Shown: in pieces, positions 55,325 to 64,000 of the stretch
Layout of the letters: every line of letters starts with the position of its first letter
Position numbering within the stretch: position 1 is the first letter of the stretch
From: Spirometra erinaceieuropaei
Lineage: Eukaryota; Platyhelminthes; Cestoda; Diphyllobothriidea; Diphyllobothriidae
DNA: 64,000 nt
Direction of reading: 5' to 3'
Assembly: GCA_902702965.1 (NCBI GenBank)
Contig: CACRXP010000035.1
Span: 106,600 to 170,599 of the forward strand
The notes under the pieces: generated by a model
The model's input: only the letters and a program-made list of their open reading frames with translations
What the model was told of the DNA's origin: nothing
The model's database searches: none
Program-made: the position numbers and the translations under genes

Positions 55325-55570
55325 GAGACCACAATATAATGCCGAAATTGTCGCTGGCGACTGCTTTAGCCATCTCAGCCATTTGCAAGTTTTGCCCTTC
55401 CCCCTTCTTCCCTCCTTCCCGTGCCGGCTCACATCACGAACGATGAGCTAACGACATGATTGTTTGTTGAGACCACAATTTAATGCCTAGATTTTGGCTG
55501 GCGACTGCGTTAGTCATCTCAGGTGTTTGCAAGTTTTGTCCTTCCCCCTTCCCGTGCCGGCTCACACTTT
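55325..55570 (+). repeat. Imperfect direct repeat just before a POT1 exon
   Basis: Two units of about 110 bp, each starting 'gagaccacaat-taatgcc' and ending 'cccgtgccggctcaca', lie at about 55325-55433 and 55471-55567. The second ends 30 bp before the exon at 55598 and supplies its pyrimidine-rich approach. Confidence 0.75.
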
Positions 55571-55597
55571 CTCCCGTTTGTATCTTCATTGGTTAAG

Positions 55598-55762
55598 GTG
55601 AAGGAAATTGGAGACGTTGTCATCATGCATAGGCTGCAGATCGACATGTTTCGGGGCCATCTACAGGGTTCGGGCTGCGTTCCTGCGGGTTTCGCAGCTG
55701 CCGTCTTTCCCGGCTCCCTGGACGCCGAGCTGAAACCGCGGGATTCTTCGCTGACGTGCAGC
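55598..55762 (+). CDS. POT1: POT1-like exon, second half of OB fold 1
   Basis: This 165-nt phase-0 exon lies between acceptor ggttaag and donor GTGAGT. It reads VKEIGDVVIMHRLQIDMF, then GFAAAVFPGSLDAELKPR. This matches the POT1 OB1 pattern of G-D-I/V-V-x-x-H-R-L followed, after a loop, by G-F-A-x-x-x-F-x-G and a Pro-Arg-x-S-S end. In known POT1 proteins OB1 grips the telomeric 3' overhang. The upstream exon holding strands 1-3 of OB1 was not found. The pattern is specific enough to name the family. Confidence 0.8.
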
Positions 55763-55944
55763 GTGAGTTCGACCACTCTCTCCCCCCTCCTCTCCACAAT
55801 CTGCCTTCCTCCCTCTCGCTCGGTCCCTTTCCTAGGGATCATCTTTGCCTGTTAAGTCTCCAGTGATGTTTGATGGACATATTAGTGACTGACGCTAGCG
55901 TTGTCCTTGACTAATTCGGGAATACGTCTTTTTCTATCCACTAG

Positions 55945-56091
55945 TATACTGACGCTGACATCGAAGTTGTCCGGTCCCTGAAGCTGTGGTATCACTCCTC
56001 CGACTGTCCGGTTGAAAAAGAACGCCCGTTTAATGGATCAACAACAACGACCGATAGAGAAATCGCCGGATCGTCAGTTTGCACTGAGCAG
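55945..56091 (+). CDS. POT1: POT1-like exon, end of OB1 and inter-domain linker
   Basis: A 147-nt phase-0 exon between acceptor tatccactag and donor GTAATA. YTDADIEVVRSLKLWYHS fits the helix that closes POT1 OB1 (E/D-x-x-x-V-x-x-L-x-x-W). The following 30 residues are polar, with a Thr run (STTTTDRE), and form a linker. It follows the previous exon with a 182-bp intron. Confidence 0.8.
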
Positions 56092-56489
56092 GTAATACAG
56101 ACTAGTTAAGCTGCTCGGAAATTCTTCTACTGAACACGCTTGTTGTGTGCTCTTGTAAAGAAGTCTGGTCTGATCTGGGATGCGCACACCCTCCTGGTTA
56201 AATTTATTTGTTATCCACATGCGACGCAACAAGTCTCTAAATTTGGTAGCTGGCAGGGCGTGGGTATATGTACCGCCACCTTCCACCCCCTGTTCAAAAT
56301 CATGGCGTGTGCGTGGCACGTGCAGACGGGCTGTTCCCAGTTCTGTCATCCAGCTCTCCTAATGTGAGCACCAGTTAGTTGACCGAGAACAGTCGATTGG
56401 TGCACGGGAAAGGAAGGAGCGAGTGAGGTCGACTCTCAACGCATAATTCCTCACTATAAACAATCTGACTCGCTGGAGACTATGCCGGT

Positions 56490-56930
56490 GCGCTAAAAGC
56501 CGTAGCCTGGAAGATTGCCAGCTAACGTTTTGACTCGGATCTCGCGGCCAGCCCAGGGTGTGTTTATGTGGAGCGACCGACTAATGGACTGAGAGCCAGA
56601 GTGCAATGGCTCTTTCCTAGTGTTGCATTTATGGCACTCCCGCTCAGTTGGGATCTGAACCGCCCTCCTCTTTCTTGTTGTGTAGGATCCAGGTCTTTTT
56701 TGCACAGACCAGGAGGTATGGTGACATGTCTAGGCGCGCGTTTTCACGCCGTGTCAGCCACCTGTGCCCTCTCCTGCCTCCGGCCTTCTTTACATTGCCA
56801 TGACACCGGACCCAGGTAGGGGAGGAGGAAAGAGTGCGTTAGATGCCGCGCAAGTCACTGTCCCTGCACCCACCATGGTGCGGGGAACACGGTGGACGTC
56901 GTCGAAATCGACGATCGAACTGTCACGCCC
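56490..56930 (-). repeat. Dispersed repeat R3 copy in the POT1 intron
   Basis: Reverse-complement landmarks are 'ctcctgcctccggccttctt', 'gcgttagatgccgcgcaagt' and 'gtcgtcgaaatcgacgatcg'. Confidence 0.6.
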
Positions 56931-57018
56931 CACCTGTACTCTCCTTATGTAAAGGGCCTTTTTAATCCACTAGAACAAACGCGCAGCGCTAATACGATTT
57001 TTCCCTTATGTATGCATG

Positions 57019-58000
57019 CAGTGAGTGACCGACCTCATGAAATGTTGGCCGAAATTCTGAATTGCGTTTTCGATTAGGAAGGATTACATAGGTGGGTCTG
57101 TAATATTATCATGCGCTATAGTCCTATAATATTTCGGACTCGTCAGGATGTCGGTTTTTGAATGCACTTCTTTCCGACCTTCTGTAGAAAACGCACTCGG
57201 CAAAAAATGAATACTTAAGTAGTATGCACTTTTTACGTCGAATTTCGAGGGTATTATGAATTTAAGTATATTTTATGGAAAACATGCACAAACATAGGAT
57301 TTCTTTTACTCATTTAGTAGAGAATCACGTTCTCTTCACATTTCATACCCAAAGAAAGGGTATATCTCGATTTTAAAAAAAGTTTAGAATTGTGAGATTT
57401 TTCAAGACCGTGTAATGTCCATTCATACAGCATCGTATCTGTCCGTTTAGCACTGCTCCTCCTGAAATGTACAACCTAGTTCGCATCCATTGCAAGATTT
57501 TATGAATTCTGCACAGCACATTCTTAAAGGCGTAGAGGAATATGTGATTTCCCTTACTCAGAAGGCATGCACCTTATAGACCGAAATCGGTAAACGCTAA
57601 TAAAACGGCTGATCGGGCTCAAAATTATTCGGGAATTGGAAAACTTCCAAAATCTAATTATACCCTTTCTTTGGGTATTGAAAGTGAAGAGAACGTGATT
57701 CTCTACTAAACGAGTAAAAGAAATCGATTGTTTATGCATGTTTCCTATAAAATATATTTGAGTTCATAATACCCTCGGAAATCAACGTGAAAAGTGCATG
57801 CTACTTAAGTAGTAATTTTTTCCGAGTGCGTTTTCTACAGGTCGAAAAAAAGTTCATTCAAAAGCGGGCATCCTGATGAGTCCGAAATATTATGGAACTG
57901 GGCTGTATGCTAATATTACAAACCCACCTATGTAATCCTTTGTAATCGAAAACGCATTTCTGAATTTCGGCCAACATTTCATGAGATCGGTCACTCACTG
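57019..58000. mobile_element. MITE family M, copy 8, 982 bp, in the POT1 intron
   Basis: Ends CAGTGAGTGACCGACCTC and GAGATCGGTCACTCACTG. TA follows on the right (58001-58002) and TG precedes on the left (57017-57018), as in copy 1. The arms match over about 430 bp, among the best preserved in the window. Confidence 0.85.
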
Positions 58001-58014
58001 TATATAATTTGATA

Positions 58015-58215
58015 AGGTAGTACCGACAAAGACAAGGAAAACCGCAATGACCATTGCTGGCATTTTTGCCGTCGTCAGCCAGTCATGCCCAATCCTAGGT
58101 GGGGATTACCTGAGATTCTAACCTGGCATCTTTGGTCATTAAGTGTATCATTCAACCATGGAGCCGCGGACCCGTTGTCCTATCGGTTTCTACGGGGAAT
58201 GTTTATTATGGTAGA
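58015..58215 (-). repeat. Family-2 SINE, diverged
   Basis: It carries 'gtaccgacaaagacaaggaa', 'gccgtcgtcagccagtcatg' and a remnant head with 'gagccgcggacccgttgtcc'. It lies next to MITE copy 8. Confidence 0.65.
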
Positions 58216-58712
58216 TGGATGCTATGGGAAGTTCTCGTCCTGTTATGCCGTGGGACTCAAACTAAAACCTTTGCAGGCAGTCTCGCATCGACTGGTGTTA
58301 AAGGTAGCACTTTGTCTTTGTCGGTATTTCAGGAGGCGGGGAGAGGATACACACCCGAGCTTATAGGCTGTCAAACTGAATCGTTCCCCTACCCTTTCTA
58401 TTTTTTTGCGGAAGTCAACTGTTACCAGCCCCTGCAGGAAACAGCATTTAGTACCAGTGCATCATCGCATCTTGTCAGAACAAGGATTTGATCTCAGATG
58501 GAAATATCTCTGTGTGTGTCAGGGCAGGTTGTAAACTGATGCAAGACTTGTCTCGAAGCCATGGTCGTGCCAGTGCCCAGATCCCTCTTTTCTGTTTAAA
58601 GACCTATTTGAAGGTTTTTGAAACTTCGAGGTGCTTACTACCTACCCGGTCTATTTGCTGCTTTTACGCGCATACTTATTTCGCTCTGGCCTTTTTTCCC
58701 TTCGTGGGCCAG

Positions 58713-58832
58713 CACGCGGTCAACGGGAACCTGCGGCCGGATTCGTCGTCATCATCGCCGCCACCCTCACCACCGAAAATGACGCGCCTCCACGCCGCCC
58801 CACTGAACGCCTACTTTAATATCGAAGGGCAG
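58713..58832 (+). CDS. POT1: POT1-like exon, Ser/Pro linker and first strand of OB2
   Basis: A 120-nt phase-0 exon after acceptor cgtgggccag, with donor GTGAGC. It starts HAVNGNLRPD, then a Ser run and a Pro-rich stretch, then LHAAPLNAYFNIEGQ. In POT1 the segment before OB2 has the form P-x-x-Y-F-x-L/I-x-x-Q, which agrees. The 2.6-kb intron before it has been filled by R3, MITE and SINE copies. Confidence 0.78.
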
Positions 58833-58923
58833 GTGAGCGGTACAGAGTCCTTAACCCCCTTGAATGTCTCCGCACTAGCCGCGCAACCCGAGACCTGATT
58901 TTGAGTGACCTTGCCTGCGCTAG

Positions 58924-59325
58924 GTGGTTGGCGTTTACCCCTACGCGGACGGGTTGAACGACGTGGTGATTTACCTGTGGGACGGTGTCCCCGCACACAA
59001 TTGCGCTCCCGCCGCCGCCGTCAGGGGCACCTATAGCTGCGGCGCTCTGCCCTTCTTTCGCCACACCGACTCTGAACTGCGGCCGCCAGACGGACTGTCG
59101 CGTGTAGACCCGCCGCTGGTTGCGCTCACTGGCCATCGCGTGCTGCCAGCATGCTGCACTGCCTCCGTGGCACCCATGAGCGCCTCCTCCTCGTCTTCCT
59201 GTTGTGACTGGTCTGTGCCCGTCTTCCTGTTTGACGAGCACGCCGCCAGCTGCCAGGTTGTGCGGGATCTGCAGCCAGGCGACCTAGTCCGTGTGATCAA
59301 TGTGCGCTGCAGCCGTAAACGCATG
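58924..59325 (+). CDS. POT1: POT1-like exon, core of OB fold 2
   Basis: This 402-nt phase-0 exon sits between acceptor tgcgctag and donor GTGAGT. It opens VVGVYPYADGLNDVVIYLWDG, read here as two blocks (VVGVYPYADG and LNDVVIYLWDG). The L-W-D-G and a downstream VPVFLFDEH ... LQPGDLVRVINVR match the POT1 OB2 pattern (K-V-W-D-G-T, then I-x-V-Y/F-D-x-H and L-x-x-G-x-x-x-R-I). A Cys/Ser-rich loop of about 70 residues separates the halves and is longer than in vertebrates. OB2 binds the 3' end of the telomeric strand in the known structure. Confidence 0.82.
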
Positions 59326-59454
59326 GTGAGTTTATACGCAGGCCCTGCTGTTCCTCGCACCCGTCCCTCCTCCCCCGCTTACGGAATTGATGTTGGGGCC
59401 CCTTCCTCATGATTAAGTCATCCTTGTTTTTGTGACTTACTTCTTCGCCGTTCC

Positions 59455-59510
59455 TCCTCCTCCTCCTCCTCCTCCTCCTCTCCCACCACCACCACCACCG
59501 CCACCCGAGA
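59455..59510 (+). repeat. (CTC)n/(CAC)n microsatellite in the POT1 intron
   Basis: A run of about eight CTC units, then CAC units. Confidence 0.9.
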
Positions 59511-59899
59511 GCCCTCCATTACGACACAAAGACCGAAAACCAAACAGGAGAACTAAACCGTTTCAGTCCAAGACCTCTTTGAAGGATACTCAAGATTGAG
59601 TGGCAAGAACAGATCTCAGACTCCCATTTGGACAAAACGATGACGTGGGGACAACTTGCAGACCGCATGCATAGCAGGAAGTAGACGGAAACCTTGAAAA
59701 TGTGTCTGAGATCAGCAGTTTAGGCGATCTTCCGTGACAACTGGGGCAGCAGTTTTTAAAGCCAACCTAACAGGAGGCCGATGTAATGCGAATGGCGAAC
59801 GCTGCCAACTCCCGCCCGCTGCCAGTAGGTTTCCATTGTCAGGGCTTGCATAAACCATGCCGTCGAACCCTTCTGTTTAACCGCGATGCCATTTAGATC

Positions 59900-60175
59900 A
59901 ACCCGGCAGTTCGATCACCGATTTCGACGACGTCCACCGTGTGCTCCACAGCAGTGGGAGAGCAGGAACGGTGGCTTGCGCGTGAATTAGTTTATAGTGA
60001 AAGTAGACTTGCGCAGCGTCTACCACGCTCTCTCCTCCTCACCCACTTTATCCGACGTCATGACAGATTAAAGAAGATTGGAGGCGCGAGAGGACGTGGA
60101 TGGCTGACAAGGCGTAAATCCGCACCTAGACGTACCACCACACTCCCTGGTCTACAACATACACTGACCAGGATT
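59900..60175 (+). repeat. Dispersed repeat R3 copy in the POT1 intron
   Basis: It has 'cagttcgatcaccgatttcg', 'gacgtccaccgtgtgctcca', 'gcgcgtgaattagtttatag', 'cttgcgcagcgtctacc' and the end 'acatacactgaccaggattt'. This is the most complete 5' end of the family in the window. Confidence 0.65.
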
Positions 60176-61596
60176 TTATGCTACAACAAAAGTACGTGGC
60201 ACAGGGAGGGGGGGGGAGCGAAACAAACCGGCGACTGGCCGTGCAGCCACACTCCAATGCTGGCATTTGTGATGAGTGAGCATTCCCGATAACGCCTGCC
60301 GGACACCCACCTAGCCCCTGCATTGGTCCAGCGCATCTACCGCTTAGCTCGTTTCAGGTGGAAGTCCATCAACCTATCCACCTACACATGGACACTGCCA
60401 CCTCAGTAGAGATCCTGCCGGTGCAGTAATATCACTTTCCATGTCAAGTTTGCTCCAGAAGCACCTGCAGATGACCGAGAACAAGCCCTGGGTAGTAGCA
60501 GTAGTTGTTCATTCCTACCACACCTATCGCAACCCTACTAGAGAACCGACCAGCACCTACCATATCCGCCCCCCCCCCTGACTCTTCCGTGCCCCCACAT
60601 TCAGTTACAGTAGACAAAACCTTCTCATCGAACATCACTGTCGGTCGAAACATGCAACCATGGTTTGCATCGATGTTTTCAAGAGGCCCTCTTTAGAAAG
60701 AGACCGATGCCATGTTAGTATCCGCATCCGATCTCATCAAGAACCACTTGTACATGCAAGAGGGGGGAGGGCGGGGAAGGTTAAGCCACCTCTTCGTTTC
60801 ATCGCCATTCACAACCGCACGCTTTTTTAAACTGCCATGACGCCATAACAGCCGGGAAGGTTGCCAGGTAATAGGACAATTCGGTTCTACTCAAGACAGA
60901 GGGTCGCATTCGTTCAACACCTGTGTGGCAACCCGCTCATCATTTGAATATCAGGCCCCTTTCTACGTTTCCAATCCCTCTCATCGCGAAACACTTCCTA
61001 GATGAGAATTTTCTATTTCATGGTTTTTCGGTTTATTCCAGTTTATTTTTTTGTAGGTTGTGTGCAAACCCTTTGAAAACCCGATATTTTCTTGTCGGTG
61101 CACTATAGATGACCGTACATGCGCTTTGCAAGTGTAAACATAAAAATAGTATTAACATAATTTAAGTAGCGTTGCTTTTTTATCAACCATTTCTGTTACC
61201 CTGAGTAGTGCTGCTGTATCTCCCATTTCTGTTTTTCGGTAGTCAGATGGTCGCACGCTGCGGAAGCTGAATCTCAATGGCGGTGGCGAGAAGTACGGTC
61301 GCTGTATCGAGTTAATGCAACCCGATTCACATATCGCCACTGGGCTGCTTTCAAGATTAAGCGCTGGGCGCGCACAACGTCCACCTCTCGTCGTTCCTGC
61401 ATCTCCCGCTGCCCAGCTCCTTCCACCGGTAATACTGCCGATACCGCCAGTACTGTTGTTATCATAACTTCATTTTTGTTAGAGCCATTACATAACGAGT
61501 CAACAGATGCTGCTTATCAGGGTCCCTTTTGAACAAAAGTGGCTGATTAACCGAAGACGTGCGCAAAAAGACACGCGGTTGTCGCGACCACAAATA
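60176..61596. other. POT1 intron; nothing recognised
   Basis: There are G and C homopolymer runs (60208, 60570). No exon fits the missing strand(s) of OB2. Confidence 0.35.
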
Positions 61597-61655
61597 CCAC
61601 CACCACCACCACCACCACCACCACCACCACCACCACCACCACCACCACCACCACC
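61597..61655 (+). repeat. (CAC)n microsatellite
   Basis: About 59 bp of uninterrupted CAC. It creates poly-Pro, poly-Gly and poly-Trp reading frames that are not genes. Confidence 0.95.
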
Positions 61656-62369
61656 AAGATATTTCTTCTTTCCAGAGTCTGAACACATCAGTTGAAACTG
61701 GATGGATTTGAAAACCACTACTTATAACGAAGTTTAAAGCGTACAACCTGGGCCATTTGTGAATGAAGTACGTCCAAACCAGTGCTTTTTCTCGCAGATG
61801 TCGTACGAATAATCTATCTTGTGCCAAGAATGCACAGATTTCGTTTGTGGCGTCGAGCGTAAGTCATCCAAACTTTTCAAGGTGAGGCTGTAGTGGTTAT
61901 GTGGTGAGAATGTGTGCAGTCTGAGCGCTACCATAATCAGGGCTAACCCTACTGTTGGTAGGAGAGAGACAGAAGGCACCAGAATGAGGGGTTTATTGTG
62001 CGCAGAACCTGCAAGTTGTCCTCCCATGCGACAGTGGCCACTGGCGAAGCCAGGGCTGGTGTTGACTGCGTCCAGTCATGTCTGAGAGTCACTGAGATAG
62101 TGGTGGCAGTCGCTTTTGTAGGTTCGTGGGCCAAGCTCAAGTGGTGTCCAGTCAGTGTATGTTGCATTTGCCGAGGGTTGTTGTCCCAGTGGCCTGTTTT
62201 GCAGGTTGCAGGGGGTGGCGAATTCAAGTGGCCGCATGGGCGGCTGCGACTGCGCGGATGCAGGTATGCCCGAGCTGTTGGTCGTGTGACTTCAGGTCAG
62301 CTCGTCTGGTACGGCTCGCTGCAAAGGGTGGATGACCTTGAAGCAGCGAGGTCTTGAACAATGGCACCA
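61656..62369. other. POT1 intron; nothing recognised
   Basis: A GC-rich, G-skewed stretch at 62000-62330 keeps several frames open on the plus strand, without domains. Confidence 0.35.
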
Positions 62370-62745
62370 GACCAGTTATGATGGCTGGCCGCCACAAGGC
62401 GTACTAGTGTGTTCCCAGCGCCACCCGATTGCGGTTGTGTGATCGGTGAAACTCCCACTCCACGAGATCCAAGTCGCCCTCATCTGCGCAAAATCCTGGT
62501 CAGTGTGCGTTGTGGACCAGGGGCTGTGGTGGTACGGGTTTACGTCGGGCCAGTCGCCTGCGTCCTCCCCCACCTCCGGTCTTCTTAACTCTATCTTGAC
62601 GGCGGGCGCAGCTGGGAAAGAGTGCGGTAGATTCTGCGCAAGTCTACGACCACTATAAACTAATTCACGCGCAAGCCACCGTCCTTACTCTTATCTTTCT
62701 GTGGAGCACACGGTGGACATCGTAGGCCACGACGGTCGAACATTC
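62370..62745 (-). repeat. Dispersed repeat R3 copy in the POT1 intron
   Basis: Reverse-complement landmarks are 'tcctggtcagtgtgcgttgt', 'cccccacctccggtcttctt' and 'tataaactaattcacgcgcaag' (short blocks). Confidence 0.6.
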
Positions 62746-62751
62746 GTCCGC

Positions 62752-63170
62752 CTGCAAAAACGCACTCGGTAAAAAATGACTGCTTAGATTGTGTGCAGTT
62801 TTCTATTTATTTTAAATTTTCTCATAGATTCGAGTATATTTTATATTAAGGATGCACAAAATAATCTAAATTGTACTTATGTGGTCGGAAATCACATTTT
62901 GTTCAACTTTTTTTCCTCGAAGTTCGAATATCCTCAGGTTTTAAAGTTTTTTTATCATTGTGATACTTTTATCAACGTGTAATGTCCACATAAATAGCAT
63001 TGTATTGGTTCGTTTATTAATACCTCTCAGGAGGCGGGCAACATAGTTCGCATTCATTTCACAGTTTTATTGGCCCGACAGGGCTTCTTCTTCTTAGTGG
63101 TATGGAGGATTGTGTGATTCTCCTCACACGGAATGTATGCAGATTAAGGCTAAAAAAAACCGTAAACGCA
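62752..63170. mobile_element. MITE family M, partial copy in the POT1 intron
   Basis: Inner landmarks 'aacgcactcggtaaaaaatg', 'gattcgagtatattttatat' and 'cgtgtaatgtccacataaat' place it in the family. Both termini are missing. Confidence 0.6.
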
Positions 63171-63275
63171 AATGCAACGCCAAATGGGTCTCAAAATTAT
63201 TCGGAACCGAATGCTTTTTTCGAAAACCCGGACACACTTTTTTGTGGCCGGCATTTTGTCCATTCGTAGCCGCCA

Positions 63276-63612
63276 TTTCAGGAGCTAACCGCATGCGCCG
63301 GACATCCGTCCGGCCAGTTCCCCTGTACAGTTGTGATTGCTGGGCCATGTGCGTGAAAGATGGGCACCGTTGCCGGAGAATCATCTTTGGAGTGTGATGC
63401 ACCGAATTCGTCTCGCATGATACAGTTCTCACTCGTTGCGATAACATGATGGGATATCTCAGGTCACACAAGAAGGACGACTGAGAGGGTCTAGACGTGT
63501 TCTTCGTGGCCCACCCCATAGATCCAGTGTCGTTACCCAACAGGGAGGGCTTCCTGAACTCTGCCGGTCACTATCGCTGGAAAAGGGCGTGGATCGAACT
63601 TTCCACATCCAT
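63276..63612 (+). pseudogene. RTE-type LINE C-terminal fragment
   Basis: The plus strand reads RPVPLYSCDCWAMCVKDGHR then RRIIFGV, a stop, and DTVLTRCDNMMGYLR, and later FVAHPI. This follows the RTE/BovB-type pattern of a L-Y-x-C-E-x-W segment, C-L-R-R-I-L-G and R-C-x-N-I. Stops and a deletion show it is dead. It is the only RTE-type remnant I see here. Confidence 0.55.
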
Positions 63613-63920
63613 AGTCACAGTAAGCCCGTGATATCCTTGATACCGGCCAGATCAGGCACGATTGTACCCGCACCAAGTGCAAGCAAGTGTACCGGTAATA
63701 GACAGATAAGTCTTGCTCTTTACCTCTGAGGTTCTTGATGGATGCAAGGTAACAAAGGCTGTCCATTGGCAATTATCAGGTGTTTTTGGCGTGTGCAACT
63801 GCCCGGGTAAACCTTCGGAGCTCTAATATCCAATCACTGAGTAGGAGTTACTTGTTGTCGAGTGTCGGTGTAGCCCATTTCTTCACACACTTGTACTTGT
63901 TTTTTTTTCTCTAAATTTAG
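63613..63920. other. POT1 intron; nothing recognised
   Basis: The stretch ends in a strong pyrimidine tract (63899-63912) leading to an acceptor. Confidence 0.5.
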
Positions 63921-64000
63921 CTAACAATCAGACAGATCGCTCGTCTGCCCGAGGATTTTTCCAATATGACCTCGCCAGTGGACCCTGTGGAGAGTCAGTC
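63921..64000 (+). CDS. POT1: POT1-like exon, start (cut by the window edge)
   Basis: After a run of T and the acceptor aaatttag, a phase-0 frame reads LTIRQIARLPEDFSNMTSP and stays open to the edge. R-x-L-P-E followed by a polar helix matches the end of POT1 OB2 (I-R-V-L-P-E). The exon may instead start at 63936 (after gacag), still in phase. Compared with vertebrate POT1, a short segment before this point is missing, so one small exon may have been overlooked between 59326 and 63920. Confidence 0.65.

Noticed and set aside
61462..61827. ORFs with poly-Trp, poly-Gly and poly-Pro
   Set aside because: These are frames of a (CAC)n microsatellite.
62180..62262. Possible POT1 exon between cag and gtatgc (59 nt)
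   Set aside because: Its length is not a multiple of three while both neighbouring exons are phase 0, and the peptide does not resemble POT1.
1..64000. CRISPR arrays, bacterial operons, phage or toxin-antitoxin systems
   Set aside because: No spaced direct repeats or prokaryotic gene organisation were seen. All coherent coding signals are eukaryotic exons or retroelements.

Overview
This is a eukaryotic, intron-rich and repeat-dense window, almost certainly from a parasitic flatworm. The evidence is a CsRn1-like Ty3/gypsy element, several CR1/jockey-type LINEs, Penelope-like fragments with a GIY-YIG endonuclease, an RTE-type LINE tail, tRNA-derived SINEs, and decayed C2H2 fingers of a kind I associate with tapeworm repeats. 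A diphyllobothriidean tapeworm is my best guess, by inference only. Nothing looks prokaryotic.

Host genes are small exons spread through repeats. (1) On the minus strand, 25514 down to 6632, four exons with matching splice phases encode a secreted or membrane protein: signal peptide, MANSC domain (split over two exons 12.3 kb apart), EGF-like module and LDL-receptor class A module. Its 3' end lies beyond the left edge or was not recognised. (2) Also on minus, 18788 to 16485, inside the first intron of gene 1, three phase-compatible exons form a possible nested gene ending in a Ser/Thr/Pro-rich tail. (3) On the plus strand, 55598 to the right edge, five phase-0 exons encode a POT1-like telomere single-strand-binding protein, covering the end of OB1, a linker, most of OB2 and the start of the next region. 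Weaker candidates are a death-domain-like ORF (9813-10074, +), a CUB-like exon (28048-28190, -) and a possible POT1 5' exon (51846-52043, +).

Mobile DNA makes up most of the rest. At 1-6500 are SINEs, a long-TIR MITE whose empty site is present nearby, and a Penelope-like fragment. At 7-21 kb the introns of genes 1 and 2 hold six more MITE copies, one carrying a LINE fragment with its own target duplication. At 26.8-32 kb are a Penelope RT remnant, a 5'-truncated LINE (A) and decayed zinc fingers. At 32.9-39.2 kb a 4783-bp gypsy element with intact gag and pol is inserted in an old LINE (D). At 43-51.8 kb, LINE B (4907 bp, close to full length) sits inside LINE C with a 6-bp target duplication; removing B restores C's reading frame. 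At 52.6 kb there is a 161-bp assembly gap. At 55-64 kb the POT1-like gene has MITE, SINE and RTE copies in its introns.

The most notable single signal is a complete-looking programmed -1 frameshift signal between gypsy gag and pol: in-frame slippery heptamer GGGAAAC, 5-nt spacer, perfect 10-bp stem with the gag stop in its loop. The nested insertions give a relative insertion order that can be read directly from the sequence.
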